Shown here: positions 25,470-33,935 of the stretch, piece after piece
How the letters are laid out: each line of letters opens with the position of its first letter
Numbering within the stretch: the first letter of the stretch is position 1
NCBI GenBank assembly: GCA_041395945.1
Contig: JAWKZN010000001.1
Coordinates: 124,001 to 188,000, forward strand
DNA from: Pseudomonadales bacterium
GTDB taxonomy: Bacteria > Pseudomonadota > Gammaproteobacteria > Pseudomonadales > Azotimanducaceae
DNA: 64,000 nucleotides
Direction: 5' to 3'
Made by a program: the position numbers and the translations under genes
Notes under the pieces: generated by a model
The model's input: only the letters and a program-made list of their open reading frames with translations
Told to the model about the DNA's origin: nothing
The model's database searches: none

Positions 25470-26191
25470 GCGAAGCGATGTTCTGCTGGCAGTCGGCGCA
25501 GGAAACCCACCAGGGAAACCGCAGAAAAAACAATGAGGACTCGGTACTCAGCCGTCCGGATGTCGGTCTCTGGGCAGTGGCAGACGGTATGGGCGGACAC
25601 ATGGCGGGAGATGTCGCCAGTCAGGCCATTACCGATTCTCTGCGCAGACTGTCGCTGGAAGGCAGTCTTGCCGACGTAGTGGATCGCATCGAAGACGCCC
25701 TGGTTTCGGTGAATGATGAGCTGCGCCTGCATGCCCGTGTGGAATGTCAGGGCGGCACCGTGGGCAGCACTGTCGTGGTACTGGTGGTGCGTGACAATGT
25801 GGGTGTTGCGCTGTGGGCGGGGGACTCGCGCCTGTATCGGCAGCGCGGCGGGCGACTCGAGCAGATCACCCGGGACCACAATCCGATCTGCGACCTGCTC
25901 GACACCGGCGGAGTGAGTGAGGCGGAAGCCCTCGAGGCGGATACCAACATCATCACCCGGGCGGTTGGCGGTCAGCCGGAACTGAATCTGGATGTCGTCG
26001 TCTTTGATGTCGCCAACAACGATACCTTCCTGCTGTGCACCGACGGTCTGTATCGGGAAATCGACCGGGAATCGCTGGCGGCACAGATCGCAGCGGTAAA
26101 GCCGGACGAAGCGGTCAACACACTGATGTCTCAATGTCTTGCGGGTGCGGCCAGAGACAATGTGTCTGTGGTCGTGACGAGGGCGCTGTGA
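25466..26191 (+). CDS. PP2C-family Ser/Thr phosphatase
   Basis: 241-residue metal-dependent protein phosphatase like Stp1/PppA. Metal-binding Asp residues are seen in NEDSVL, VADGMGGHMAGD, LLCTDGLY and RDNVSVVV; other family blocks are WAGDSRLYR and HNPICDLL. It is predicted to remove phosphate from targets of the adjacent kinase. Start GTG overlaps the FHA stop (GTGA) and its own stop overlaps the kinase start in the same way. Length and motif order are standard; there is no membrane segment, so it is cytosolic. Confidence 0.92.
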   Translation: MSEAMFCWQSAQETHQGNRRKNNEDSVLSRPDVGLWAVADGMGGHMAGDVASQAITDSLRRLSLEGSLADVVDRIEDALVSVNDELRLHARVECQGGTVGSTVVVLVVRDNVGVALWAGDSRLYRQRGGRLEQITRDHNPICDLLDTGGVSEAEALEADTNIITRAVGGQPELNLDVVVFDVANNDTFLLCTDGLYREIDRESLAAQIAAVKPDEAVNTLMSQCLAGAARDNVSVVVTRAL

Positions 26192-28722
26192 ATCCCGCCA
26201 TCGAAGAGGACGCAACCGTTCTGCGTGTGGATACCAGTGTGTCCCGGAGTCTCTCGGGGGGCAGTGGTAACCGGGAGGCCGATGCACCCCGGGTCCTCAA
26301 ACAGCGCTTTGTGCTCGAAGAGAAGCTCGGCAGCGGTGGCATGGGCACGGTCTTCAAGGCGAAGGACCTGCGCAAGGTCGAGGCCCGGGATCGGCAGCCG
26401 TTTCTGGCCATCAAGATTCTGAACAACGATTTCCGGGAACATCCGGAAGCTTTCATCGCGCTGCAGCGCGAGGCGGCGAAGTCCCAGGCCCTGTCGCATC
26501 CCAACATTGTCACCATCTACGATTTTGACAAAGACGGCGACGTATCCTTCATGACCATGGAACTGCTCGAAGGTCAGGAGCTCGCGCCGCTGCTGCGCGC
26601 GCATCCTGACGGGCTACCTGATCAGCTGGCCTGGGATGTGATCCGCGGGCTCTGCTCCGGTCTCAAGCACGCACACCACGCCGGCATCATCCATGCTGAT
26701 TTCAAACCGGGCAATGTGTTTGTGTCATCGAAAAATGCGCCGAAGATTCTCGATTTCGGTATCGCCCGCGCAGTGCAGCTCACCGAGCGCAGCGGCGAAG
26801 ATACGGTATTCGATCCTGCCCGTCTGGCGGCGCTCACTCCCGCCTACGCCAGCCGCGAGATGCTGGCTGGAGAGGCGCCCGAGACCCGGGACGATATCTA
26901 TTCGCTGGGAGTAGTCATCTATCAGATTCTCACCGGCAAACATCCCTACGAACGGAAAGCGGCAGACGAAGCCGCCCGGGAGGGACTCAAGGCCGCCAGG
27001 CCCCGGCGTTTGAGTCGTCGCCAGTGGCGCGGTCTCGCCGCCAGTCTCGCCTTCGATCGGGCAGATCGGCCGGCGGATATCGCCGAGCTCGAGAAACTGC
27101 TCCTGCAGCCATCGCCCTGGCGTTCGCGCAGCGCTCTGGTGGCTTTTGGTGCGTTCACCCTGGCGTTCGGCATCAACTATCTGCTCGGGGATGCGGAGCT
27201 GACTACCGTCAAACAGGAGGTCCGTCAGCTTACCCTGGTGGACGTGCAGGTCGCCCGTCTCGCCGGTCTTCTGGAAGAACCGGTGTTTGATGATAACTGG
27301 CAGACGCAACTGGCGAAGGAGCTGGCAACACTGCAGCAGCTGCAGGGTGCGACTCCTGCGGTCGCCGCGCTGCAGAAACGCATTGCCGGGGCCTATACCG
27401 AGCGAATCGACGTCACGCCGGATCTTGATGCGGCGCTGCTGCTGTTCGAGCGGGGATCGGTGTTCGGTGAACTCAGCGAGGCACGGGAAAACCTCCGGGC
27501 GCGCGCCCTCGCCGGGCTGCACGAGCTGCTTGCCAGCTATCAGTCTGAAGATGTCTGGATGCAGGCCTTTGACAGCCAGATGGCGCGCATCTCCGGGCTG
27601 TTCGCCGGTGACCCGCGACTGGCGGAGATCCGCCTCGAAGTCGCAGAAAAACTCGAGGCACTGGTCCAGCAGTCGATCAGCGCGGGCGACGCGGATTCCG
27701 CCGGAACCCTGCTTACCGAACTGAATCCGCTGCTCTTTGATGCAGAGCGTCTCGACGCCCTGCAGGAGGGCGTCGAAACCGCGCAGCGTCAGCTGGCCCG
27801 CAGCCAGCGCATTGTGAAGCTTGAACGTACACGTCAGAACAATCTGGCGCAGCTCGAAGAGCTGCTGGGTCTGTCCTGTCCCCGTCTCGATCTCGCGGCA
27901 GTGGCGGATGTGTTCCGCACGCGCTTGCAGAAAGATGCAAAACTGGCCGAAGCCGGTCGTCGGCTGGTGGCCGAGCGGGTCAGCGGCTGCATGTCTCAGC
28001 TCGCAGAACTCGACCCGGATCGGGCAAGGGCTCTGGAGCGTGATGCCGAGCGCTACTTCGATGCGGACCTGCTCGCCGGCAACCGGGTAGCACTGGATCC
28101 CTGTGGACTCAGCTATCTGGTCGGCAATGGCGCCCAGAGTGGGCGCAGCGGTTACTGCGCTGATCAGATTGATGGTGACCTGCAGGGGCCCAGGCTGGTG
28201 GTGGTACCCACCAGCGATGGTGCCGGGCGATTTGCCATGACCCGACACGAGATCAGCTGGGCCCATTTGCGTCCCTTCTGTACGGATACCGGTGCCTGTG
28301 AATCGATAGTGCCTGCCGATGACGACCGTCTGCCGGTGCTGGGTGTCGGCGTGCAACTGGTCGAGGCCTATGCGCGGTGGCTCAGCAAACGCACGGGCTA
28401 CCACTATCGGCTGCCGACCACGCAGGAGTGGCTGCGGGCCGCCGAGGGGCATGCGGATCCCAATCGCAACTGCCGGGTGCAGATCGACGGACTGCAGCGC
28501 GGCGTGTCACCGCTGCCAATCAGTGCAGGACAGCTCAACGCTTTCGGGCTGGTGCATATGCTGGGCAATGTCCAGGAATGGGTGCGCGATGACGACAGCC
28601 TGCGCGCCCTCGGTGGTGCCTATCTGGATCCGATCAGCGACTGTCAGGTCACTACCAGCCGCGCTCATGATGGTGCGGCATCTGCCGATACCGGATTCAG
28701 ACTGGTGAGGGAACTGTCATGA
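26188..28722 (+). CDS. Transmembrane Ser/Thr kinase with C-terminal formylglycine-enzyme-like domain
   Basis: 844 residues. Kinase domain about 40-310: glycine loop GSGGMG (48-53), AIKI with Lys near 76, catalytic loop HADFKPGN (His169-Ala-Asp171, replacing the usual HRD), DFG at 189-191, and DIYSLGVV. One membrane helix at about 315-335. A long helical region follows (about 340-660), then a sulfatase-modifying-factor/FGE-like domain (about 665-844) with RLPTTQEWLRAA, FGLVHMLGNVQEWV and GFRLV. Topology would put the FGE-like domain in the periplasm, as a possible sensor or ligand-binding module. GTG start by 4-nt overlap with PP2C; stop overlaps the TpsB-like gene. Lack of HRD arginine is common in bacterial variants and does not exclude activity. 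Confidence 0.87.
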   Translation: MNPAIEEDATVLRVDTSVSRSLSGGSGNREADAPRVLKQRFVLEEKLGSGGMGTVFKAKDLRKVEARDRQPFLAIKILNNDFREHPEAFIALQREAAKSQALSHPNIVTIYDFDKDGDVSFMTMELLEGQELAPLLRAHPDGLPDQLAWDVIRGLCSGLKHAHHAGIIHADFKPGNVFVSSKNAPKILDFGIARAVQLTERSGEDTVFDPARLAALTPAYASREMLAGEAPETRDDIYSLGVVIYQILTGKHPYERKAADEAAREGLKAARPRRLSRRQWRGLAASLAFDRADRPADIAELEKLLLQPSPWRSRSALVAFGAFTLAFGINYLLGDAELTTVKQEVRQLTLVDVQVARLAGLLEEPVFDDNWQTQLAKELATLQQLQGATPAVAALQKRIAGAYTERIDVTPDLDAALLLFERGSVFGELSEARENLRARALAGLHELLASYQSEDVWMQAFDSQMARISGLFAGDPRLAEIRLEVAEKLEALVQQSISAGDADSAGTLLTELNPLLFDAERLDALQEGVETAQRQLARSQRIVKLERTRQNNLAQLEELLGLSCPRLDLAAVADVFRTRLQKDAKLAEAGRRLVAERVSGCMSQLAELDPDRARALERDAERYFDADLLAGNRVALDPCGLSYLVGNGAQSGRSGYCADQIDGDLQGPRLVVVPTSDGAGRFAMTRHEISWAHLRPFCTDTGACESIVPADDDRLPVLGVGVQLVEAYARWLSKRTGYHYRLPTTQEWLRAAEGHADPNRNCRVQIDGLQRGVSPLPISAGQLNAFGLVHMLGNVQEWVRDDDSLRALGGAYLDPISDCQVTTSRAHDGAASADTGFRLVRELS

Positions 28723-30647
28723 GCCTGATGAAACTGGCACCGGAATCCGTGCGCCTGCGGCGTATTGCGAAAGCCCATGCGGCCGGTGAATTCAGCCTGA
28801 GTGACTACCGGCTCGCGCGACGGGAAGTGATCACCAATTTCAAAGCCAGTGTGCCTGATGATGACGACACACAGCCGCGCTGGAAGGGAGAAGTTCTGGA
28901 AAACACGGATGACACAACTCAGGGGACACCACCCACCCGGTCCGCAGTCGGCTGGATGATGCTGGTGCTGATACTGCTCACTGCGCTGGCTGCAGCCCAG
29001 GTGTTCGCGCTGGAAATTCCCGCGATGGCGGACCGGGATCCGAACCCGGCGACCAGCCCGAGACTGCCGGTAGAGCGGATCGTGCTGGGGGAAGTGCCCC
29101 AGCTGCCAGGTCTGTCGATCGAATCCGTGCAGGCAGTGGCGGATGCGGCGCTGGCGGATGTGCGGGCCCGCAACCAGCCGGGCCCTCATGGTTTCACACC
29201 AGCCGAGCTGGAAGAAATCGGCCGGCTGCTCAATGCGCTGGGTGCACATCAGCCCGATCAGCGGTTCAGTGCGCAGGACACCCGGGACCTGACGGAACTG
29301 GTGAAGGATCAGAAGCGCCGCCGCGGCGTGTCGGTGGTGGAACTCGAAGCCGTGGCCGGGGCGGTGCAGGCCCACTACCGGGAAGCCGGTTATTTCCTGG
29401 CGGCCGCTTATGTACCCGCCCAGTCGGTGGATGAGGGCAGTGTCCGCATCGACGTGTTGGCGGGCACACTGGGTGAAGTGGTGGTGCGCGGCAGCCATCC
29501 CCGACTCGCCGGGCGTTTTGACGATCTTCTGCATCAACCGATCACGGCCGAAGCAGTGAACACCCGTATCTATGCCCTGAATCAGGCTCCGGGCATTCTT
29601 GCCCAGGCGAGCTTCGAGCCGGGCGCGGCGGTGGGTGAGACCCGCCTGCAGCTCGAGGTCGTGGAGCAGACGACCTTCAACGGCAGTCTTGGCTTTGACA
29701 ATCATGGCGATGAAGACACCGGAGAGACGCGCCTGAGCCTGAATGGCAGCTGGGCCAATCCGCTGAACCGTGGCGACCTGCTCAATGCCGGGCTGATTGC
29801 CGCGTTCCATCCCGCCAACCAGGTCTTCGGCTACCTGGGCTATGAGACCCCGGTTGGCGGACGTGCCCAGGCCCGGGTGCGACTGGCGAGCAACGACTTT
29901 TCCACCAGTGGTCTGGATGCCACGGATGGCGAGGGTCTGCTGTTTGACGCGAGTGTAGAGCGCTACCTGTTCCGCAGCCGAACCCGGGCGCTGTCCGTGG
30001 AAGCGGGTGCCGGTCTGCACCGTCTGGAATGGTCCACCGATAACGGTGATCTCGATCAACAGGTGCGTTTCCTGTCTGCGGCACTCAAGGGTCACCGGGT
30101 CTGGGACGCACTGCTGATCGAGGGTCGTGCGCGCCTCCACGCCGAGGCGGGCAGCATCGACGAAGAGACTTTTGCAGGTCAGGACGATCAGTACTGGCGG
30201 GTCGGTGTGGATCTGTTTGCATGGCGGCCGCTCGATGTGCAATGGCTGCCAGGCAGACAGAAGATTTCCGCTTCCTTTACCGGTCGTCTGACTGATTCCC
30301 AGCTGCCGAGCAGTCGTCGCCTGGGTGTGGCGGGTGCTGAAGGCGCGCGGGGTTATCAGCGTGATCTGTTCGTTGCCGACAGTGGCGGCCTGCTGCGGGT
30401 CGACCTGCGCACACCGGTAGCCCTCGGCGAGATCCTGTTCTTCTCCGATCTGACTTATGGCAGGACCCACAACAACATCGACGATACCTGGGCGCGTCTT
30501 GTCGACATCGGAGTTGCCTGGGAGGCCGAGTTCGGCGAAGGCTTTGTCAGCCGCCTCAGTGGTGCTGTGCCCATCCACACCGACGGCAGCGACGGGCTCG
30601 ACGACGATGGTGTGCGGATATTCTGGTCGCTGCAGTACGCCCGATGA
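28719..30647 (+). CDS. TpsB/ShlB-like outer-membrane transporter with long N-terminal extension
   Basis: 642 residues. About 75 polar N-terminal residues precede a hydrophobic stretch (about 76-98, MMLVLILLTALAAAQVFA) that must act as signal or anchor. A POTRA_2-like domain follows (about 200-260; AHYREAGYFLAAAYVPAQ, VLAGTLGEVVVRG) and then a strand-rich C-terminal barrel (SLGFDNHGDEDTGETRLSL). ARGYQRDLF corresponds to the conserved VRGY tip motif of two-partner-secretion and Omp85 barrels. The role would be export of a large partner, but no TpsA gene is visible in the window. ATG overlaps the kinase stop by 4 nt. The pre-signal extension is unusual for the family. Confidence 0.83.
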   Translation: MSLMKLAPESVRLRRIAKAHAAGEFSLSDYRLARREVITNFKASVPDDDDTQPRWKGEVLENTDDTTQGTPPTRSAVGWMMLVLILLTALAAAQVFALEIPAMADRDPNPATSPRLPVERIVLGEVPQLPGLSIESVQAVADAALADVRARNQPGPHGFTPAELEEIGRLLNALGAHQPDQRFSAQDTRDLTELVKDQKRRRGVSVVELEAVAGAVQAHYREAGYFLAAAYVPAQSVDEGSVRIDVLAGTLGEVVVRGSHPRLAGRFDDLLHQPITAEAVNTRIYALNQAPGILAQASFEPGAAVGETRLQLEVVEQTTFNGSLGFDNHGDEDTGETRLSLNGSWANPLNRGDLLNAGLIAAFHPANQVFGYLGYETPVGGRAQARVRLASNDFSTSGLDATDGEGLLFDASVERYLFRSRTRALSVEAGAGLHRLEWSTDNGDLDQQVRFLSAALKGHRVWDALLIEGRARLHAEAGSIDEETFAGQDDQYWRVGVDLFAWRPLDVQWLPGRQKISASFTGRLTDSQLPSSRRLGVAGAEGARGYQRDLFVADSGGLLRVDLRTPVALGEILFFSDLTYGRTHNNIDDTWARLVDIGVAWEAEFGEGFVSRLSGAVPIHTDGSDGLDDDGVRIFWSLQYAR

Positions 30648-30673
30648 TCACCCGGCTGAAGGAGAAAACGTCC

Positions 30674-30910
30674 ATGCGAATGATGCTGCTGTACCCGGGC
30701 CTGCTGCTGGCCGGTGTGGTTTTCGCCGGTGAAGCGCCCATGCCCGCTGTACCGGATGTACAGGTGCCGGTGTCCGCCGAAGCCGCCTACCTTACCGGAC
30801 GGGCCCAGACTGTGCGGATCCCGCAGCTCGACGAGGCTATTTTCACCGACATATCGCCACTGACGGTGCCCGAGCAGGCGATCCGTCTGCCCGAGGATCA
30901 GCAGGAGTAG
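30674..30910 (+). CDS. Small secreted protein of the kinase-TpsB operon
   Basis: 78 residues from the ATG at 30674, which has AAGGAG 9 nt upstream; an alternative ATG at 30644 overlaps the TpsB-like stop. The N-terminus MRMMLLYPGLLLAGVVFAGEA is a signal peptide with likely cleavage after VFA. The mature part is about 60 residues, Pro-rich and acidic, with no Cys (PAVPDVQVPVSAEAA, TVPEQAIRLPEDQQE). No family is recognised. It may be a periplasmic partner of the transporter. Last gene of the operon; a gap of 363 bp follows. Confidence 0.65.
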   Translation: MRMMLLYPGLLLAGVVFAGEAPMPAVPDVQVPVSAEAAYLTGRAQTVRIPQLDEAIFTDISPLTVPEQAIRLPEDQQE

Positions 30911-31273
30911 TTCCTCTCCGGCCGCCATCAGACGCTATGTGGGTTATGCACATTTCGCAACTTCGTCTGTGACAGTGGTGAGATGGTGGCAGTTTTTCGC
31001 GTTGACAGGAATGTGACAGCGCTAACCTGTTGATCTATTGCGATTTAATCCGCATTCATCCGAGATTTTATTGTCCGACACAGTTTTTCTGCTTGACTTG
31101 GCCAGGCGGTTGTTGCGGAAGTTATCCCAAGAGTTATCCACAGGCGCCTGCACTGTTTCCTGATCGCGGCCCTGATCCCCTCTCCTGTTTCAGCAGCCAG
31201 CGCGCGGCCCGGCTGGCGGCAGACGTTTGAGTCTGAAATCATCCCACCTGCCCGGTCAGAAGCTTCCTGCGAG
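30911..31273. other. Intergenic region with DnaA-box-like pair
   Basis: 363 bp without a credible gene, AT-richer than the surroundings. It contains a consensus DnaA-box sequence TTATCCACA at 31134-31142 and a near-match TTATCCCAA at 31122-31130 in the same orientation, 12 bp apart start to start. A TTGACA hexamer at 31002-31007 could be a -35 element, but no good -10 is seen at correct spacing. Promoters of the amidotransferase gene are expected here. Confidence 0.45.
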
Positions 31274-31996
31274 GTGGTGTTGAAGATTGGCATCCTGCAG
31301 ACCGATTCGGTCCGCGACGAGTTCCAGCCCAGATTCGGCGATTACCCGGCGATGTTCACGCGCCTGCTGCGGCAGGCGGCGGACTCGTTCGAGCCGCGTG
31401 TCGAGCTGGAAATCCACAGCATCGATGTGCGCAGTGATCCGCTGCCGGACACGGTCGATTGCGACGGCTATGTGATCACGGGCAGCAAACACAGTGTGTA
31501 CGAAGACCTGCCCTGGATACCGCCGCTGATCGAGTTTCTGAAGAAAGTCCGAAAAGCCCGGCGGAAAGTGGTCGGTATCTGTTTCGGTCATCAGCTGATC
31601 GCGCACTATTTCGGCGGGGAGACGACGCCGGCGGCCTGTGGCTGGGTCGTGGGTGTGCAGGACACCCGGCTGCTGACCGAAGAGTCCTGGATGAAGCCAG
31701 CCCGGCAATCGGTCGGTATGCTGTCGAGTCATAAAGACCAGGTGAGCCGGTTGCCGGACGGCGCGCGCCTGATTGCGAGCAGCGGTTCCTGTCCCATCGC
31801 AGGATTCGTGATCGAGGACGACATCATGACCCTGCAGGGACATCCGGAATTCGTGAAGGCGTATTCTGCCTCTCTCATGGACTTCCGCAGGGAAGTACTC
31901 GGTGAGCGGGTGTACCGGAAAGGCATCGAGTCACTGGCTGAGAACACCGATGAAGCGGTGGTTGCCCGGTGGATGCTCAACTTCATGGCAGGTTGA
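31274..31996 (+). CDS. Class I glutamine amidotransferase domain protein
   Basis: 240 residues of class I amidotransferase fold. The nucleophile elbow GICFGHQ gives Cys103 and the catalytic His190/Glu192 lie in LQGHPEF, so the triad is complete. GYVITGSKHSVYED resembles the GMP-synthase-like family whose members act alone, for example gamma-glutamyl hydrolases of polyamine or other conjugates. The partner synthase domain is absent. Start is uncertain among GTG 31274, GTG 31277 and TTG 31280; the last has GAGG at good spacing. A DUF6279 lipoprotein follows 25 bp later. Confidence 0.83.
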   Translation: MVLKIGILQTDSVRDEFQPRFGDYPAMFTRLLRQAADSFEPRVELEIHSIDVRSDPLPDTVDCDGYVITGSKHSVYEDLPWIPPLIEFLKKVRKARRKVVGICFGHQLIAHYFGGETTPAACGWVVGVQDTRLLTEESWMKPARQSVGMLSSHKDQVSRLPDGARLIASSGSCPIAGFVIEDDIMTLQGHPEFVKAYSASLMDFRREVLGERVYRKGIESLAENTDEAVVARWMLNFMAG

Positions 31997-32021
31997 TTCC
32001 CGCGAGGGGGAGGACATTCTG

Positions 32022-32930
32022 ATGCGGAATTGCTGGCGGATCCTGATCTGTACTGCCGTACTGCTGCTGGCCGGTGGCTGCAGCGTGAAGAGCGTATACA
32101 ACAATGCGGATCGTCTCGCGCGCTGGTCGGTCAGCGACTACCTGGATATGGACAGAGCCCAGCGCGACTACTTCGATCAGGAGTTTGCGGTGTTCATGCA
32201 CTGGCATCGCACAACCCAGCTGCCCGCCTACGCCGGGACGCTGGAAGCGCTGGAAGCAGTCACCCGGGATGGGACGGACTCAGCTGAGATTCAGGCGCTG
32301 TTCGATGACATGTTCGGCTGGTGGGAGGCGATCGAGCAGCAGGGCCTGCCGATGGTGACAGAGCTGATGCTGTCCCTGTCCGATGCCCAGCTCGCGCGAC
32401 TGCCCGAGAAACTCGCGGCCGACAACGAGGAACTTGGCGAAGACGAGGCCGGGCGGTCTCTCGAGGAAATCCAGGAGCACTGGTGGCGCGAATACACGGA
32501 CGGATTCAGCCGTTTCAGCGGCAAACTGAACTCAACCCAGAAGGCGCACGTCGCCGCCCAGTCGGTGCACTACATCCCCCAGATGGCGCTGTGGACCGAT
32601 TACCGGCGCCGCTGGCAGGCCGATCTGCTCGATCTGCTCAGAAATGAGCGGGAAGATCCGGAAAAATTTGCAGCAGCATTCGAAGCCCTGACAAAGCTGC
32701 GCAGGTCTTATTACGGCGCGGAACTGACCGCGGTGTTTGCTGCCAATGAGCGGCTCGCCCGGGACGTCGGGGTGTGGCTTATCAACAATCTGAACGAAAA
32801 ACAGAAGGAGCGGTTTTCAGAACGGCTGCTGGAATATGCCGGCCTGTTCCGGGAGCTTGTTGCAGAAGCGCCGGTTGCACCACCCGAGGGTGGTGCCTGC
32901 CTGGTGCGCTGCCCGGCTGCTGCGGATTGA
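32022..32930 (+). CDS. DUF6279-type lipoprotein
   Basis: 302 residues with a clear lipoprotein signal (VLLLAGGC; Cys at about residue 20) and an all-helical, acidic body. SVKSVYNNADRLARWSVSDYLDMD directly after the lipobox matches, from memory, the DUF6279 family of gammaproteobacterial lipoproteins. Function is unknown; helical repeats such as FDDMFGWWEAI and EHWWREYTDGFSRFSG are visible. The ATG at 32022 is the natural start at the signal peptide; the longer frame starts inside the previous gene. Confidence 0.8.
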   Translation: MRNCWRILICTAVLLLAGGCSVKSVYNNADRLARWSVSDYLDMDRAQRDYFDQEFAVFMHWHRTTQLPAYAGTLEALEAVTRDGTDSAEIQALFDDMFGWWEAIEQQGLPMVTELMLSLSDAQLARLPEKLAADNEELGEDEAGRSLEEIQEHWWREYTDGFSRFSGKLNSTQKAHVAAQSVHYIPQMALWTDYRRRWQADLLDLLRNEREDPEKFAAAFEALTKLRRSYYGAELTAVFAANERLARDVGVWLINNLNEKQKERFSERLLEYAGLFRELVAEAPVAPPEGGACLVRCPAAAD

Positions 32931-32942
32931 GTGCACCCTGAA

Positions 32943-33191
32943 TCAGCGGCCGCCTTCACGCTCAGAGCGCCGATCCTTGTGATCGAAAACCGCCCAGGCG
33001 ATCAGGTAGGCGGCAATCGTGAGCTTCGGAAAAAACAGCGCACACACCGCAACTGCGGTGCGTACAAAGGCAGGATCCGTCTTCAGGGCATTGGCAATGC
33101 CGGCACAGACACCGGCGATCCAGCCGTTGCGGGAATCCAGCCGGATGTGGATCCCCAGAGAATCGTTCGATCCGGAGCGGTAGCCGCTCAT
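32943..33191 (-). CDS. PspC-domain membrane protein
   Basis: 82 residues. The PspC pattern is plain: LDSRNGWIAGVCAGIANALKTDPAFVRTAVAV, split here by the family's conserved Gly residues, then a second hydrophobic stretch (LTIAAYLIAWAVF). PspC proteins sit in the inner membrane and take part in phage-shock/envelope stress signalling. No pspA or pspB homologue is next to it. Its ATG overlaps the stop of the upstream small membrane gene by 4 nt, so the two form a pair. Confidence 0.8.
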   Translation of the reverse strand: MSGYRSGSNDSLGIHIRLDSRNGWIAGVCAGIANALKTDPAFVRTAVAVCALFFPKLTIAAYLIAWAVFDHKDRRSEREGGR

Positions 33192-33415
33192 CGGCCCAGC
33201 ACCCAGTCGCTGATCAGGAAGGCGGCACCATCGAAGGTATTCGGTGGTGCCACCGGGTGGGTCGGCAGGGCGTTGGCGAACATGCCGAAGAGGACGAAGA
33301 CAGCCGCCAGCAGAATGATCGCCAGCAGGGATGCCCGGGGATGTGTCAGTCGGGAGAGCCGGATCTCACTGATCATCGGACCCCGGGGGAGTGCGTTTGA
33401 TGCTTTGGTTTCCAC
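33188..33415 (-). CDS. Small hypothetical membrane protein paired with PspC
   Basis: 75 residues from the GTG at 33415, chosen because AAGGAA precedes it at about 7 nt; an ATG at 33454 is a longer alternative. One membrane segment (SLLAIILLAAVFVLFGMFA) follows a basic N-terminus (RLSRLTHPRAS). The tail ends FLISDWVLGR. No family is recognised. Translational coupling with the PspC gene (ATGA overlap) suggests a shared envelope-stress role. Confidence 0.6.
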   Translation of the reverse strand: METKASNALPRGPMISEIRLSRLTHPRASLLAIILLAAVFVLFGMFANALPTHPVAPPNTFDGAAFLISDWVLGR

Positions 33416-33679
33416 GTCTGTATTCCTTGCCACTGGGAGCCTGCCCCCATTCAAATCGATGTCTTTTCTGAATTCACTGCCGCATTCGCGACGTACGTCT
33501 GTGGTTATTCAATAGTCGTGCCAATGCTTCAGGCGGGCTGAAGCTCCCTATTTTTCTGGCCCCCTGCGCGTTCGGGAGCGCGGTACGGCACCAGATTTCT
33601 CCCGCGGATGGTGAAGTTGACCAATTTTTAGCCAGCGTCGGCGCTGATTTCCCGGTGGGGGCCAGTCTGAGATGCTCAA

Positions 33680-33879
33680 CCAGGTAGTTCGGAAGGAGGT
33701 TGATCAGGGCGTGGTCGAGGAGGGGTGACCCCGGGCCTCGCTCGGCAGCTCCGCTGTGCCCTCGTGTGGAGTTTTGCCTCGCGCAGGAACACGAGTCAAA
33801 ACTCCGTACTCGGCCGCGCTACACGGCCCGGGGTCACCCCTCCTCGACCACGCCTGAGGAATCCTTCCGAGTTTCCTGG
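33680..33879. repeat. Palindromic MITE-like element with long terminal inverted repeats
   Basis: About 200 bp. Inner arms 33708-33737 and 33825-33854 are perfect 30-bp reverse complements. The outer flanks (33680-33707 and 33855-33879) also match imperfectly, sharing CCAGG at the tip, CGGAAGGA and a TCAG block, so the whole unit has about 55-bp terminal inverted repeats around an 87-bp centre. The centre holds two further complementary pairs, 33761-33767 with 33789-33795 and 33768-33776 with 33797-33805. The outer-end sequence recurs at 53534-53569. It encodes no protein I can support. Confidence 0.85.
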
Positions 33880-33935
33880 CTGCGTTTCTGGCTGCCAGTC
33901 GGGGAGATCGCGCGGCCCTGCCCTGGATCGATCTC

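Noticed and set aside
31122..31142. Replication origin (oriC)
   Set aside because: Only two DnaA-box-like sites and no dnaA, dnaN, gidA or rpmH nearby; kept only as a regulatory-site observation.
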